From: Streptomyces sp. WAC 01529
GTDB taxonomy: Bacteria > Actinomycetota > Actinomycetes > Streptomycetales > Streptomycetaceae
Direction: 5' to 3'
DNA length: 64,000 nucleotides
Assembly: GCF_003945545.1 (NCBI RefSeq)
Contig: NZ_CP029617.1
Span: 3,359,001 to 3,423,000 of the forward strand
Below the pieces are notes generated by a model, which was not told where the DNA came from, searched no databases, and saw only the letters and a program-made list of their open reading frames with translations. Below, piece after piece: positions 1-8,182 of the stretch; the stretch's first letter is position 1; the number at the start of each line of letters is the position of its first letter. Made by a program: the position numbers and the translations under genes.

Positions 1-813
1 GGCTGGGGGGTGAGCTGGCTCGATATCGGCCTGCTCGTCTTCATGTACTACCTGGGGTGCCACGGCATCACGATCGGCTTCCACCGCTACTTCACGCACG
101 GCGCCTTCAAGGCGAAGCGGCCGCTGCGGATCGCGCTCGCGGTCGCCGGTTCGATGGCCGTGGAGGGCCCGGTCGTGCGCTGGGTGGCCGACCACCGCAA
201 GCACCACAAGTTCTCCGACGCCGAGGGCGACCCGCACTCGCCGTGGCGTTTCGGTGAGACGGTCCCGGCCCTGATGAAGGGCCTGTGGTGGGCGCACATC
301 GGCTGGATGTTCGACGAGGAGCGCACCCCGCAGGACAAGTACGCGCCGGACCTGGTCAAGGACCCGGTGATCCGCCGCATCTCCCGGCAGTTCCTGTTCT
401 GGACGATCGTCTCGCTGGCCATTCCGCCGCTGGTCGGCGGCCTGGTGACGATGTCGTGGTGGGGCGCTTTCACGGCGTTCTTCTGGGGCTCGCTGGTCCG
501 TGTGGCGCTGCTGCACCACGTGACCTGGTCGATCAACTCCATCTGCCACGCGGTCGGCAAGCGGCCCTTCAAGTCGCGTGACCGCTCGGGCAACGTGTGG
601 TGGCTCGCGGTGCTCTCCTGCGGCGAGTCCTGGCACAACCTCCACCACGCCGACCCGACGTCGGCGCGGCACGGCGTGATGAAGGGGCAGCTCGACTCCT
701 CCGCGCGGATCATCCGCTGGTGCGAGCGGCTCGGCTGGGCGTACGACGTGCGGTGGCCCTCGAAGGACCGCATCGACGCCCGCCGACGGCCGCAGGCCGC
801 TGACGCGGCATGA
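1..813 (+). CDS. acyl-CoA/fatty-acid desaturase, 5' end outside the window
   Basis: Membrane di-iron desaturase that puts a double bond into acyl chains of membrane lipids. The three histidine clusters that bind the two irons are visible in order: HRYFTH, DHRKHH and WHNLHH, with hydrophobic segments between them (LLVFMYYLGCHGITIGF and the stretch around FWTIVSLAIPPLVGGLVTM). The frame is open to base 1 (codons for GWG precede the GTG at 10), and this family is normally about 320-340 residues with two N-terminal membrane segments, so the gene starts upstream of the window. The GTG at 10 is an internal valine codon. The next gene overlaps its stop by 4 bp (ATGA), so the TetR regulator is co-transcribed and may control lipid unsaturation; that last point is inference. 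Confidence 0.93.
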   Translation, partial: GWGVSWLDIGLLVFMYYLGCHGITIGFHRYFTHGAFKAKRPLRIALAVAGSMAVEGPVVRWVADHRKHHKFSDAEGDPHSPWRFGETVPALMKGLWWAHIGWMFDEERTPQDKYAPDLVKDPVIRRISRQFLFWTIVSLAIPPLVGGLVTMSWWGAFTAFFWGSLVRVALLHHVTWSINSICHAVGKRPFKSRDRSGNVWWLAVLSCGESWHNLHHADPTSARHGVMKGQLDSSARIIRWCERLGWAYDVRWPSKDRIDARRRPQAADAA

Positions 814-1496
814 TGGACGACGTGGCGACCGACTCCAGCAATTCCAGCCCTGCCGGCAAAGAGAAGCAGCCCCGGCGCACCCGCCGCACCCGGATGACGG
901 GTGCCGAGCGCCGGGAGCAGTTGCTGGACATCGGCCGCACCCTCTTCGCCGCGAAGGGGTTCGAGGGCACGTCGGTGGAGGAGATCGCGGCGAAGGCCGG
1001 GGTCTCCAAGCCGGTGGTCTACGAGCACTTCGGCGGCAAGGAGGGGCTGTACGCGGTCGTCGTGGACCGTGAGATGCGCCAGCTCCTGGACATGGTGACC
1101 AGCGCGCTCACCGCCGGGCACCCCCGGGAACTGCTCGAACAGGCCGCGTTCGCCCTGCTCGACTACATCGAGACGTACACGGACGGCTTCCGCATCCTGG
1201 TCCGCGACTCCCCCGTCGCCCAGTCCACGGGCACCTTCGCCTCCCTCATCTCCGACATCGCCACGCAGGTCGAGGACATCCTGGGCCAGGAGTTCAAGGG
1301 CCGCGGTTTCGACCAGAAGCTGGCACCGCTGTACGCGCAGGCGCTGGTCGGCATGGTGGCGCTGACGGGCCAGTGGTGGCTGGACGTCCGCAAGCCGAAG
1401 AAGGCGGAGGTGGCGGCGCACCTCGTCAATCTGGCGTGGCACGGCCTCGACGGCCTGGAACCGAAGCCCCGCCTGATAGGCCACCGCAAGAGCTGA
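810..1496 (+). CDS. TetR-family regulator co-transcribed with desaturase
   Basis: 228-residue TetR-type repressor. A basic N-terminal tail (about residues 1-30) precedes the helix-turn-helix at about 52-76 (TSVEEIAAKAGVSKPVVYEHF), followed by an all-helical ligand-binding half. The ATG at 810 overlaps the desaturase stop; a second ATG at 813 is also possible. Coupling to a desaturase gene suggests it senses an acyl-CoA or fatty acid and adjusts membrane lipid composition, as known for other desaturase-linked TetR proteins; the ligand is not visible in the sequence. Its 3' end overlaps the tail of the convergent VOC gene by about 70 bp. Confidence 0.88.
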   Translation: MMDDVATDSSNSSPAGKEKQPRRTRRTRMTGAERREQLLDIGRTLFAAKGFEGTSVEEIAAKAGVSKPVVYEHFGGKEGLYAVVVDREMRQLLDMVTSALTAGHPRELLEQAAFALLDYIETYTDGFRILVRDSPVAQSTGTFASLISDIATQVEDILGQEFKGRGFDQKLAPLYAQALVGMVALTGQWWLDVRKPKKAEVAAHLVNLAWHGLDGLEPKPRLIGHRKS

Positions 1497-1866
1497 CGGC
1501 TTCCGGGGGCGAGGGTTCGAGGAATTCGAGCCGGTTCCCGACCGGGTCCTGGGAGTAGAACCGCCGGTGTCCCGGCAGGTGCTCGTCCCAGGTGACCTCG
1601 GCGCCCCGCGCCGCCAGCCGGGCCGCGTATGCCTGGATGTCCCGGACCCGCAACCCTGGGTGCGCCTTCCCGGCGGGCCTGAACTCCTCCTCGACGCCCA
1701 GGTGCAGCCGTACGCCGCCCGCCTCGAACCAGCAGCCTCCGCGCGCCGCGAGGGCGGGCGGCTTGGGTGTCTCCGTCATGCCGAGCACGTCGGCGTAGTA
1801 CGCGCGCAGGAGCACTTCGCTGCCGGGCGGGGCTGCCAGCTGGACGTGGTCGATGACCCTGAGCAT
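1426..1866 (-). CDS. VOC (glyoxalase/bleomycin-resistance fold) protein
   Basis: 146-residue protein of the vicinal-oxygen-chelate superfamily, with one typical beta-alpha-beta-beta-beta repeat pair: it starts MLRVIDHVQLAAP, has a central HLGVEEEF strand and ends the fold with NRLEFLEP. Putative metal ligands are the His near position 6, the His of HLGVE and the Glu of LEFLEP. The ATG overlaps the stop of the upstream methyltransferase gene by one base (sequence ATGA on the minus strand), so the two form one transcript. About 20 residues after LEFLEP have no family counterpart and run into the convergent TetR gene; this tail may be read only because no earlier stop occurs. Substrate unknown. 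Confidence 0.85.
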   Translation of the reverse strand: MLRVIDHVQLAAPPGSEVLLRAYYADVLGMTETPKPPALAARGGCWFEAGGVRLHLGVEEEFRPAGKAHPGLRVRDIQAYAARLAARGAEVTWDEHLPGHRRFYSQDPVGNRLEFLEPSPPEAVSSCGGLSGGASVPGRRGRATPD

Positions 1867-2702
1867 CAGGCGTCCCCCCTGCGCGCCACCGCGAACACCC
1901 GCCGGAACGGGAAGACCGTGCCGTGCTCCCTGGCGGGGTACGCCTCGCGCAGGAGTGCCCCGTACTCCGCGAGGAACGCCTCCCGTGCCTGAGCGTCGTC
2001 CCCGAGCGCGGTGAGGACCGGGCGCAGGCCCGTGCCCTTGACCCAGTCGAGGACGGGGTCCTCGCCCTCCAGGACGTGCAGATACGTCGTCTCCCAGGCG
2101 TCGACCTCGCAGCCGAGCCCCGCGAGCCGCTCCAGATAGGCCTCGGGCGTCAGCACGGCGTCCGCGTGCCGCAGGCGCCCGCCGAGCCGGTCCCGCCACC
2201 GCGCGGACTCGCTCAGCTCCCGCATGAGCACGTGGCTGGGGGCGCCGAAGTTGCCGGGCACCTGGAAGGCGAACGTGCCGCCGGGCGTGAGCGCGGCGGT
2301 CCAGGCGGGGAAGGAGTCCGCGTGGTCCGGCACCCACTGGAGAGTGGCGTTGGAGAGGATCAGGTCGTACGTCCCCGGGGCCGGGGCCCACTCCGTCGCG
2401 TCGGCGGCGGCGAAGTCCAGGCGGCCGCCGCCGTCCGTGGGCCCGGCGAGCCGCTCGGCCTCGGCCAGCATCTGCGGGGAGTTGTCGAACCCGGTGATGT
2501 GCGCGCCGGGCCACCTCCGCGCCAGGAGCCGCGTGACGTTGCCGGGCCCGCAGCCGAGGTCGGCGATACGGGGCGGGCGTCCCTCGGCGGCGGGCAGGTC
2601 GGGGACGCGGCCCAGGAGGTCGGTGAAGGGCCGGGTCCGGTGGTCGGAGTGGCGCAGGTACTGGAGCGGATCCCAGGTGGCGGCGGCTGCGGCGGCGGAC
2701 AT
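1866..2702 (-). CDS. tam: trans-aconitate 2-methyltransferase
   Basis: 278-residue SAM-dependent class I methyltransferase. The SAM-binding motif I DLGCGPGN is at about 48-55, and the N-terminus WDPLQYLRHSDHRTRPFTDLL is the family pattern of trans-aconitate methyltransferases. The enzyme methyl-esterifies trans-aconitate, an inhibitor of aconitase that forms from cis-aconitate, and so relieves inhibition of the citric acid cycle. The divergent MarR gene and a palindrome between them match the tam-tamR pair studied in Streptomyces coelicolor, which supports the assignment. It is followed by the VOC gene with overlapping stop and start codons. Confidence 0.9.
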   Translation of the reverse strand: MSAAAAAATWDPLQYLRHSDHRTRPFTDLLGRVPDLPAAEGRPPRIADLGCGPGNVTRLLARRWPGAHITGFDNSPQMLAEAERLAGPTDGGGRLDFAAADATEWAPAPGTYDLILSNATLQWVPDHADSFPAWTAALTPGGTFAFQVPGNFGAPSHVLMRELSESARWRDRLGGRLRHADAVLTPEAYLERLAGLGCEVDAWETTYLHVLEGEDPVLDWVKGTGLRPVLTALGDDAQAREAFLAEYGALLREAYPAREHGTVFPFRRVFAVARRGDA

Positions 2703-2770
2703 GAGGGGCCTCCCAGAGGACGGCGGCTTACGCGTTCACGCTCTTCCCCCACCATCCTCACCGCTAAGTA

Positions 2771-2784
2771 TCTTGACGTCAAGA
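2771..2784. promoter_or_regulatory. 14-bp palindromic operator between tam and tamR
   Basis: TCTTGACGTCAAGA is a perfect palindrome at 2771-2784. It sits 69-82 bp before the tam start and 36-49 bp before the tamR start, where it would cover the -35 region of tamR. MarR proteins bind such palindromes; TamR is the obvious ligand. A probable tamR -10 (TACACT, 2807-2812) ends 7 nt before its ATG. Confidence 0.8.
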
Positions 2785-2819
2785 GACTTCACGTCGACAG
2801 ACCCCCTACACTGATCGTC

Positions 2820-3317
2820 ATGGAGGACGAGGTCGATCGGCTGGTCGCGGCGTGGCGCAGGGAGCGCCCGGACCTCGACGTGGAGCCACTTGAGGTGCTC
2901 AGCCGCGTGAGCAGGCTCGCGCGGCACCTGGACCGGGCCCGCAGACTCGCGTTCTCCGAGCACAATCTGGAGCCCTGGGAGTTCGACGTCCTGACGTCGC
3001 TGCGGCGTGCGGGCGCGCCCTATCAGCTCTCCCCCGGCCAGCTCCTGACGCAGACCCTGGTGACGTCCGGCACGATGACGAACCGCATCGACCGCCTCGC
3101 GAAGAAGGGCCTCGTCGAGCGGCTGCCCGACCCGAGCGACCGGCGCGGCGTGCTGGTGCGGCTCACCGCCGAGGGCCGGGACCGCGCGGACCAGGCCCTG
3201 GCCGGACTCCTGGCACAGGAGCGGGCCATCCTGGCGGAACTCTCCCGCGCCCAGCGGGGTGAACTGGCCGGGCTGCTACGCCAGTTGACCGCCCCGTTCG
3301 ACAACATCCCCGGCTAG
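2820..3317 (+). CDS. tamR: MarR-family regulator TamR
   Basis: 165-residue MarR-type winged-helix regulator. The N- and C-terminal helices form the dimer arm, the recognition helix lies around QLLTQTLVTSGTMTNRIDRL (about 74-93), and the beta-wing is DRRGVLVRLT (about 108-117). A family feature is the long N-terminal helix with RRERPDLDVEPLEVLSRV. Known TamR of S. coelicolor binds citrate, trans-aconitate, cis-aconitate and isocitrate and controls tam, aconitase and related genes. The ATG at 2820 lies 7 nt after a TANNNT hexamer, so the transcript is probably leaderless. The 3' end overlaps the convergent LuxR gene by 42 bp. Confidence 0.9.
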   Translation: MEDEVDRLVAAWRRERPDLDVEPLEVLSRVSRLARHLDRARRLAFSEHNLEPWEFDVLTSLRRAGAPYQLSPGQLLTQTLVTSGTMTNRIDRLAKKGLVERLPDPSDRRGVLVRLTAEGRDRADQALAGLLAQERAILAELSRAQRGELAGLLRQLTAPFDNIPG

Positions 3318-4052
3318 GTCGACCGGGCCGACGCCCGCGCGCCGGGCGAGCGCGACCGCCGCGAGCGTGGAGTGGACGCCGAGCTTGCCCAGGACGTTCT
3401 GCATGTGCGTACGCACCGTGTGCGGGGAGAGGAAGAGGCGTTCGGCGACGGCCTTCCTGCCCAGGCCCGCCACCATGCAGCGCAGCACCTCGCGCTCGCG
3501 CGGGGTCAGGGACTCCACGAGGCGCTCGGACTCGGTGCGGTGCTTGCGGGCCGCCGTCAGCTCGCGCAGGACGCCGGTGAGCAGGGCGGGCGGCAGATGC
3601 GTCTCGTCCCTGAGCACGCCTCGTATGACCGTCAGGAGGCGGGAGAGCGAGCAGTCCTTGGCGACCCAGCCCGATGCACCCGCCTGGAGCGCGAGGGCCG
3701 CGCGGCGCGGGTCGTCCTTCTCGGCGAGCACGACCGTGCGCACCGCGGGCTGGCCGGTGCGGACGCCGGCGACCAGGGATATGCCGTCGACGAGACCGTC
3801 CGCGTTGGCGTCCTGGACCGGGACCGCGGGGCGGGTGCCCTGGAGCGCGCTCGCGGTGGCGCCGAGGTCGGCGTCGACGAGCAGTACGTCGTATCTGCGG
3901 CCTTCGGCGACCGACCGCTCCAGGCAGCGCAGCGCGGCCGGCCCGCTGCCCGCCGCGGAGACCTCCACGTCGGGCTCGGCGGCCAGCGCGGCCGCCAGCG
4001 ACTCGGCGAAGATGCGATGGTCGTCGACGACCAGAACTCGGATACGAACCAC
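3276..4052 (-). CDS. orphan LuxR-type response regulator with intact receiver Asp
   Basis: 258-residue regulator with an N-terminal receiver and C-terminal GerE/LuxR helix-turn-helix (LTPREREVL from about 182; SPHTVRTHMQNVLGKLG). Acidic residues D10/D11, probable phospho-acceptor D60 (VLLVDADL) and K112 (VLAEKDD) are all present. Between beta-3 and alpha-4 there is an insertion of about 20 residues (QGTRPAVPVQDANADGLVDG) not usual in NarL proteins. I chose the GTG at 4052 because it begins the receiver (VRIRVLVVDDHR) and follows a G-rich ribosome site; longer in-frame reading is possible. No sensor kinase is nearby. It is paralogous to the regulator at 10201-10959. Confidence 0.85.
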   Translation of the reverse strand: MVRIRVLVVDDHRIFAESLAAALAAEPDVEVSAAGSGPAALRCLERSVAEGRRYDVLLVDADLGATASALQGTRPAVPVQDANADGLVDGISLVAGVRTGQPAVRTVVLAEKDDPRRAALALQAGASGWVAKDCSLSRLLTVIRGVLRDETHLPPALLTGVLRELTAARKHRTESERLVESLTPREREVLRCMVAGLGRKAVAERLFLSPHTVRTHMQNVLGKLGVHSTLAAVALARRAGVGPVDLAGDVVERGGQLA

Positions 4053-4334
4053 AGAAACCCCCTTCCCCGCGCTCCCGCAAGGAGCAGGGGATACCCCCGT
4101 CGAATACGTCGGAGAACGATCGGAGCGGGTACGGCGCCCGGAACAGGGGTCGACACAGCCGCACGGCCGCCGCCGCGCGGTCACTGCTGCCCCCATGCCG
4201 GGCGTCGTACCCGACTGTCTCGCCCCCTGATCGGCGCCGGCCCCCACCGGCACTGTTCTTCAGAGTAGGGCCGCACGCCTGGAGCGGAAGGTAATTTGCA
4301 GAACTGATTGTCCGGCGCGTTTATGGTGAGCCGT

Positions 4335-4778
4335 ATGTTTCGCATGGAGACAGGAGTCGACAAAGAGCGGCTTGCTCTGCTTCGTTCGCGGCTCGCCGCG
4401 ACGAACACGGCGGCGTCCCCGGCGATCCGCGCCCTGCGCGGCACGGTCGATGACCAGGAAGTCCCCCTGGCGCTCTGGGCGTTGGACGCGGCGGGCGGTC
4501 TCGCGGCCGGGCTCGCCGCGCACACCTGGGCCCGCTGGCTCCACGTCGACCTCCTCTGGGTCGACGACCGGCACCGCGGGGCGGGCCTCGGCTCCCGGCT
4601 GCTCGCCGAGGCGGAGCGGGTGGCCCGCGAGGAGCGGGGCTGCCTCAACTCCCGGGTGGAGACGTGGGACTTCCAGGCGCCGGGCTTCTACCGCAACCAG
4701 GGGTACGACCTGGTGTGCGTGATCCCCGACTACCCCGAGGGCGTCAAGGAGTTCACGCTCACCAAGCGGCTGGCCTAG
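4335..4778 (+). CDS. GNAT-family N-acetyltransferase
   Basis: 147-residue single-domain acetyltransferase of the GCN5 fold. The acetyl-CoA pyrophosphate loop is RGAGLGSRLL (after strand beta-4 LHVDLLWVDDRHR), and the late motif FQAPGFYRNQGYDLV is typical of beta-6/alpha-4. The acceptor is unknown. Three ATGs lie close together (4323, 4335, 4344). I chose 4335 because a TANNNT hexamer (TATGGT, 4322-4327) ends 7 nt before it, giving a leaderless transcript, and no ribosome site precedes 4323. It converges on galK. Confidence 0.82.
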   Translation: MFRMETGVDKERLALLRSRLAATNTAASPAIRALRGTVDDQEVPLALWALDAAGGLAAGLAAHTWARWLHVDLLWVDDRHRGAGLGSRLLAEAERVAREERGCLNSRVETWDFQAPGFYRNQGYDLVCVIPDYPEGVKEFTLTKRLA

Positions 4779-4792
4779 GGCTTGTTCCGGGC

Positions 4793-4822
4793 AGGCCCTG
4801 GCGCCTGTTCCGGACAGGGCCT
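4793..4822. terminator. hairpin between convergent GNAT and galK genes
   Basis: AGGCCCTG (4793-4800) pairs with CAGGGCCT (4815-4822) across a 14-nt loop. It lies 15 bp after the GNAT stop and overlaps the galK stop. No U-run follows, as is common in Streptomyces. Confidence 0.5.
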
Positions 4823-5975
4823 AGGCCTCCCTGCGGGCCCCCGCCGACGCCACCGCCGGGAACACGCGCGGCGCCGTGAAGCCCGCCGCCGCGAAGGCGT
4901 CGAGGACGGACTTGGTCACCGCGTCCGCAGCGGCGCTCTCCACCAGGACGATCGCCGAGCCGCCGAAGCCGCCGCCGGTCATCCGCGCGCCGAGCGCGCC
5001 CGCCGTGTTCGCGGTGCCCACCACCAGGTCCAGCTCCGGGCAGGAGATGCGCAGGTCGTCGCGGAGCGAGGCGTGGCCCTCGGTGAGGACAGGGCCGATC
5101 GCGCGTACGTCACCGGAGTCCAGGAGGCCGATGACCTGTTCGACGCGGTGGTTGTCGGAGACGACGTGCCGGACGTAGCGGCGGACCTTCTCGTCCGTCA
5201 GCTTCGGGAGGCTGGCGGGCAGTTCCTCGTACGCGATGTCCCGCAGGTGGCTGACGCCGAGGGCCCGGGCGCCCGCCTCGCACCCGGCGCGGCGCTCCGC
5301 GTAGGCGCCGTCGCCGAGCGCGTGCTTGACGCGGGTGTCGACGACCAGGAGCCGCAGGCCCTGGGCGGCCAGGTCGAAGGGGACCTGGCGCAGGGTCAGG
5401 TCGCGGCAGTCCAGGTGCAGGGCGTGGCCGTCGGCGCAGCACGCCGACGCCGTCTGGTCCATGACTCCGCAGGGGACGCCGACGAAGGCGTTCTCGGCGC
5501 GCTGGGCGAGGACGGCCAGTTCGGGCCGGGTGAGCCCGAGGCCGAAGAGCTCGTCGAGGGCGAGCGCGGTGACGACCTCCAGGGCCGCCGAGGAGGAGAG
5601 GCCCGCGCCCGTCGGTACCGTCGAGGACAGATGCAGATCGGCGCCGGTGACCGGGTGCCCGGCGTCCCGCAGCGCCCAGACGACCCCGGCGGGGTAGGCG
5701 GCCCAGCCGCCGTCGGAGAGCGGGGTCAGCTCGTCGACGCGCACTTCGGCGAGCGGGGCGTCGATGTCGGCGGAGTGCAGCCGCAGGACGCCGTCGGTGC
5801 GCCGGGCGACGGCGGCGACCGCGGTGTGCGGGAGGGCGAGCGGCAGCACGAAGCCTTCGTTGAAGTCCGTGTACTCGCCGATGAGGTTGACGCGGCCGGG
5901 CGCCGACCAGACGCCGTCCGGCGCGTACCCGTACAACTCCGCGAATCGCGCCGCGACTTCGGCTGCCCTGGCCAT
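4821..5975 (-). CDS. galK: galactokinase
   Basis: 384-residue GHMP kinase that phosphorylates alpha-D-galactose at C1, the first step of the Leloir pathway. It has the galactokinase signature GRVNLIGEYTDF (about 27-38), the ATP-binding motif PTGAGLSSSAALE (about 121-133) and the C-terminal MTGGGFGGSAIVLV motif. Length is normal. It is the last gene of galT-galE-galK on this strand, 3 bp after galE, so it is translated from the same transcript. The ATG at 5975 is preceded by AAAGGGG. Confidence 0.97.
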   Translation of the reverse strand: MARAAEVAARFAELYGYAPDGVWSAPGRVNLIGEYTDFNEGFVLPLALPHTAVAAVARRTDGVLRLHSADIDAPLAEVRVDELTPLSDGGWAAYPAGVVWALRDAGHPVTGADLHLSSTVPTGAGLSSSAALEVVTALALDELFGLGLTRPELAVLAQRAENAFVGVPCGVMDQTASACCADGHALHLDCRDLTLRQVPFDLAAQGLRLLVVDTRVKHALGDGAYAERRAGCEAGARALGVSHLRDIAYEELPASLPKLTDEKVRRYVRHVVSDNHRVEQVIGLLDSGDVRAIGPVLTEGHASLRDDLRISCPELDLVVGTANTAGALGARMTGGGFGGSAIVLVESAAADAVTKSVLDAFAAAGFTAPRVFPAVASAGARREA

Positions 5976-5978
5976 GTA

Positions 5979-6938
5979 CTACCCCTTTCGCCGGGCGAAC
6001 GCCCAGGCGTCGGCGACGATGCCCGCGAGGTCCGGGCGGGACGGGTGCCAGCCGAGCTTCTGGCGCGCGGCGGCGGCGGAGGCGACGAGCACCGCGGGGT
6101 CACCGTCGCGGCGCGGGGCGATCACCTCGGGGATCGGGTGGCCGGTGACCTGGCGGACGGTCTCGATGACCTGGCGCACCGAGAAGCCGTTGCCGTTGCC
6201 CAGGTTGCAGATGAGGTGCTCGCCGGGGGTGGCGGCCTCGACGGCGAGGAGGTGGGCCTCGGCGAGGTCGGCGACGTGGATGTAGTCGCGTACGCAGGTG
6301 CCGTCGTCCGTGGGGTAGTCGTCGCCGTAGACGCTGATCGCCTCGCGCCTGCCCTGGGCGACCTGGAGGACGAGCGGGATGAGGTGCGACTCGGGGTCGT
6401 GGCGCTCGCCGAACTGGCCGTACGCGCCCGCGACGTTGAAGTAGCGCAGGGAGACGGCGGCCAGGCCGTGGGCGGCGGCCTCGCCGGTGATCATGTGGTC
6501 GACGGCGAGCTTGGACGCGCCGTACGGGGAGGTGGGGGCGGTCGGGTCGCTCTCCGTGATGGGGGTGCTGACCGGCTCGCCGTAGGTGGCGGCCGTCGAG
6601 GAGAAGACGAGCCTGCGCACGTCCGCGTCGCGCATGGCTGCGAGCAGTGCCATGGTGCCGCCGACGTTGTTGTCCCAGTACTTCTCGGGCTTGGCGACCG
6701 ACTCGCCGACCTGCGAGAAGGCGGCGAAGTGCAGCACGGCGTCGAAGGAGGAGTCCAGCCATTTGGAGGCGTCGCGGATGTCGCCCTCGATGAACGCGGC
6801 GCCCGCGGGGACGCCCTCGCGGAAGCCGGTCGAGAGGTTGTCGAGGACGCTCACCTCGTGGCCGGCCTCGATCAGGTGCTGCGCCACCACGCTTCCGACA
6901 TAGCCCGCGCCACCGGTGACCAGGTACTTACCGCTCAT
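5979..6938 (-). CDS. galE: UDP-glucose 4-epimerase
   Basis: 319-residue extended short-chain dehydrogenase that interconverts UDP-galactose and UDP-glucose. The NAD-binding motif [10 protein letters not shown] is at about 7-16, the catalytic Ser region [10 protein letters not shown] at 111-120 and the YxxxK pair Y139/K143 (SPYGASK). The ATG overlaps the galT stop (4 bp, ATGA), so the two are coupled. It supplies UDP-galactose for catabolism and for cell-wall polymers. Confidence 0.97.
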   Translation of the reverse strand: MSGKYLVTGGAGYVGSVVAQHLIEAGHEVSVLDNLSTGFREGVPAGAAFIEGDIRDASKWLDSSFDAVLHFAAFSQVGESVAKPEKYWDNNVGGTMALLAAMRDADVRRLVFSSTAATYGEPVSTPITESDPTAPTSPYGASKLAVDHMITGEAAAHGLAAVSLRYFNVAGAYGQFGERHDPESHLIPLVLQVAQGRREAISVYGDDYPTDDGTCVRDYIHVADLAEAHLLAVEAATPGEHLICNLGNGNGFSVRQVIETVRQVTGHPIPEVIAPRRDGDPAVLVASAAAARQKLGWHPSRPDLAGIVADAWAFARRKG

Positions 6939-7996
6939 GAACTCGCTACCTCTCGCAGTCGCTCGGCCGCGGCTTCCGGCGGCACGTCGTTGATGAACAC
7001 ACTCATGCCGGATTCGGAACCCGCGAGGAACTTCAGCTTGCCCGAAGTGCGGCGGATCGTGAAAAGTTCGAGGTGGAGGGCGAAATCGTCACGGTTGATC
7101 CCGTGATGTTCCTCCAGGCCGCCGAAGGGCGCCTGGTGCCAGGCGGAGATGTACGGGGTGGGCGGCTGCCCGGCGCCGAAGATCCGGTCGAAGCGCCGCA
7201 GGAGTTCCAGATAGACCTCTGGGAACTCCGCGCGCGCCGCCTCGTCGAGCCCGAGCAGGTCGGGCACCCGGCGCTTGGGGTAGAGGTGGACCTCGTAGGG
7301 CCAGTGGGCGGCGTGGGGCACGAAGGCCACCCAGTGCTCGCCCTCCAGGACGACCCGCTCGCCCGCGCGCTCCCTGGCGAGGATGTCGTCGAAGAGGTTC
7401 TGGCCGCCCGAGGCCTCCTTGAACGCGGCGAGCGAGCGCAGCGTCAGCTCGGTGCGGGGCGTGACGAAGGGATAGGCGTAGATCTGCCCGTGCGGGTGGC
7501 CGAGGGTCACGCCGATCTCGGCGCCGCGGTTCTCGAAGCAGAACACCTGGGTCACGGAGGGCAGCCGGGACAGCTCGGCGGTGCGGTCCGTCCAGGCGTC
7601 CAGGACGAGCCGGGCCTGCTCCGGGGTGAGGTCCGCGAAGGACGCGGCGTGGTCGGAGGTGAAGCAGACGACCTCGCAGCGGCCCGCGTCGCCCGCGAGC
7701 GAGGGGAAGCGGTTCTCGAAGACCACGACGTCGTACGAGGAGTCGGGGACCTCGCTGAGCCGGCCCCCGGCGGAGGGGCACAGGGGGCACTCGTCGGCGG
7801 GCGGGTGGTAGGTGCGGCCCTGGCGGTGCGAGGCGATGGCCACGGAGTCGCCGAGGAGGGGGTCCCGGCGGATCTCCGACGTGGTCGAGACGGGCCCGAG
7901 CGGGCGGCGGTCGACGGCCTCGCGGGGCGCGCCGTCGCGTACGTCGTAGTAGATGAGCTCGCGACCGTCGGCGAGACGGGTCGAGGTCTTCTTCAC
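6935..7996 (-). CDS. galT: galactose-1-phosphate uridylyltransferase
   Basis: 353-residue HIT-superfamily enzyme that exchanges UMP between UDP-glucose and galactose-1-phosphate. The catalytic motif GHPHGQ has H167-P-H169, and metal-site cysteines CPLC are at about 70-73. The GTG start at 7996 follows a GAGGAG ribosome site. It is the first gene of galTEK; transcription comes from the AT-richer divergent region 7997-8182. Confidence 0.96.
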   Translation of the reverse strand: MKKTSTRLADGRELIYYDVRDGAPREAVDRRPLGPVSTTSEIRRDPLLGDSVAIASHRQGRTYHPPADECPLCPSAGGRLSEVPDSSYDVVVFENRFPSLAGDAGRCEVVCFTSDHAASFADLTPEQARLVLDAWTDRTAELSRLPSVTQVFCFENRGAEIGVTLGHPHGQIYAYPFVTPRTELTLRSLAAFKEASGGQNLFDDILARERAGERVVLEGEHWVAFVPHAAHWPYEVHLYPKRRVPDLLGLDEAARAEFPEVYLELLRRFDRIFGAGQPPTPYISAWHQAPFGGLEEHHGINRDDFALHLELFTIRRTSGKLKFLAGSESGMSVFINDVPPEAAAERLREVASS

Positions 7997-8182
7997 GTCG
8001 GGGGCTCCTCACCACCACCTATCACCAACAGAACCGAACACAACAAACCACAAGCGACCATCTTCGTCAACGCATGCGGTCGATCACGATCGAACAAAGA
8101 ACACCAACAAAAGTGTTCAGTTATCGAAGCGAGGGGCGTAGGTTCCGGTCTGATCCGTTCGCGCAACGAAGCGAGTTCACCC
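7997..8182. promoter_or_regulatory. divergent gal / symporter control region
   Basis: This 186-bp region is clearly richer in A and T than its surroundings. It holds direct repeats of CACCAACA (8023-8030 and 8102-8109), related A-rich repeats (CAACAAA at 8041-8047, GAACAAA near 8093, CAACAAAA near 8106) and an inverted repeat TCGATC-AC-GATCGA (8080-8093). On the minus strand TTGACG (8065-8070) could be a galT -35. Repeated short direct motifs fit a complex operator for a DeoR- or LacI-type sugar repressor; no regulator gene is adjacent. Confidence 0.6.

Noticed and set aside
810..1496. TetR gene as FasR
   Set aside because: The helix-turn-helix is generic and the neighbouring fas or acpS genes are not present, so a specific name cannot be supported.
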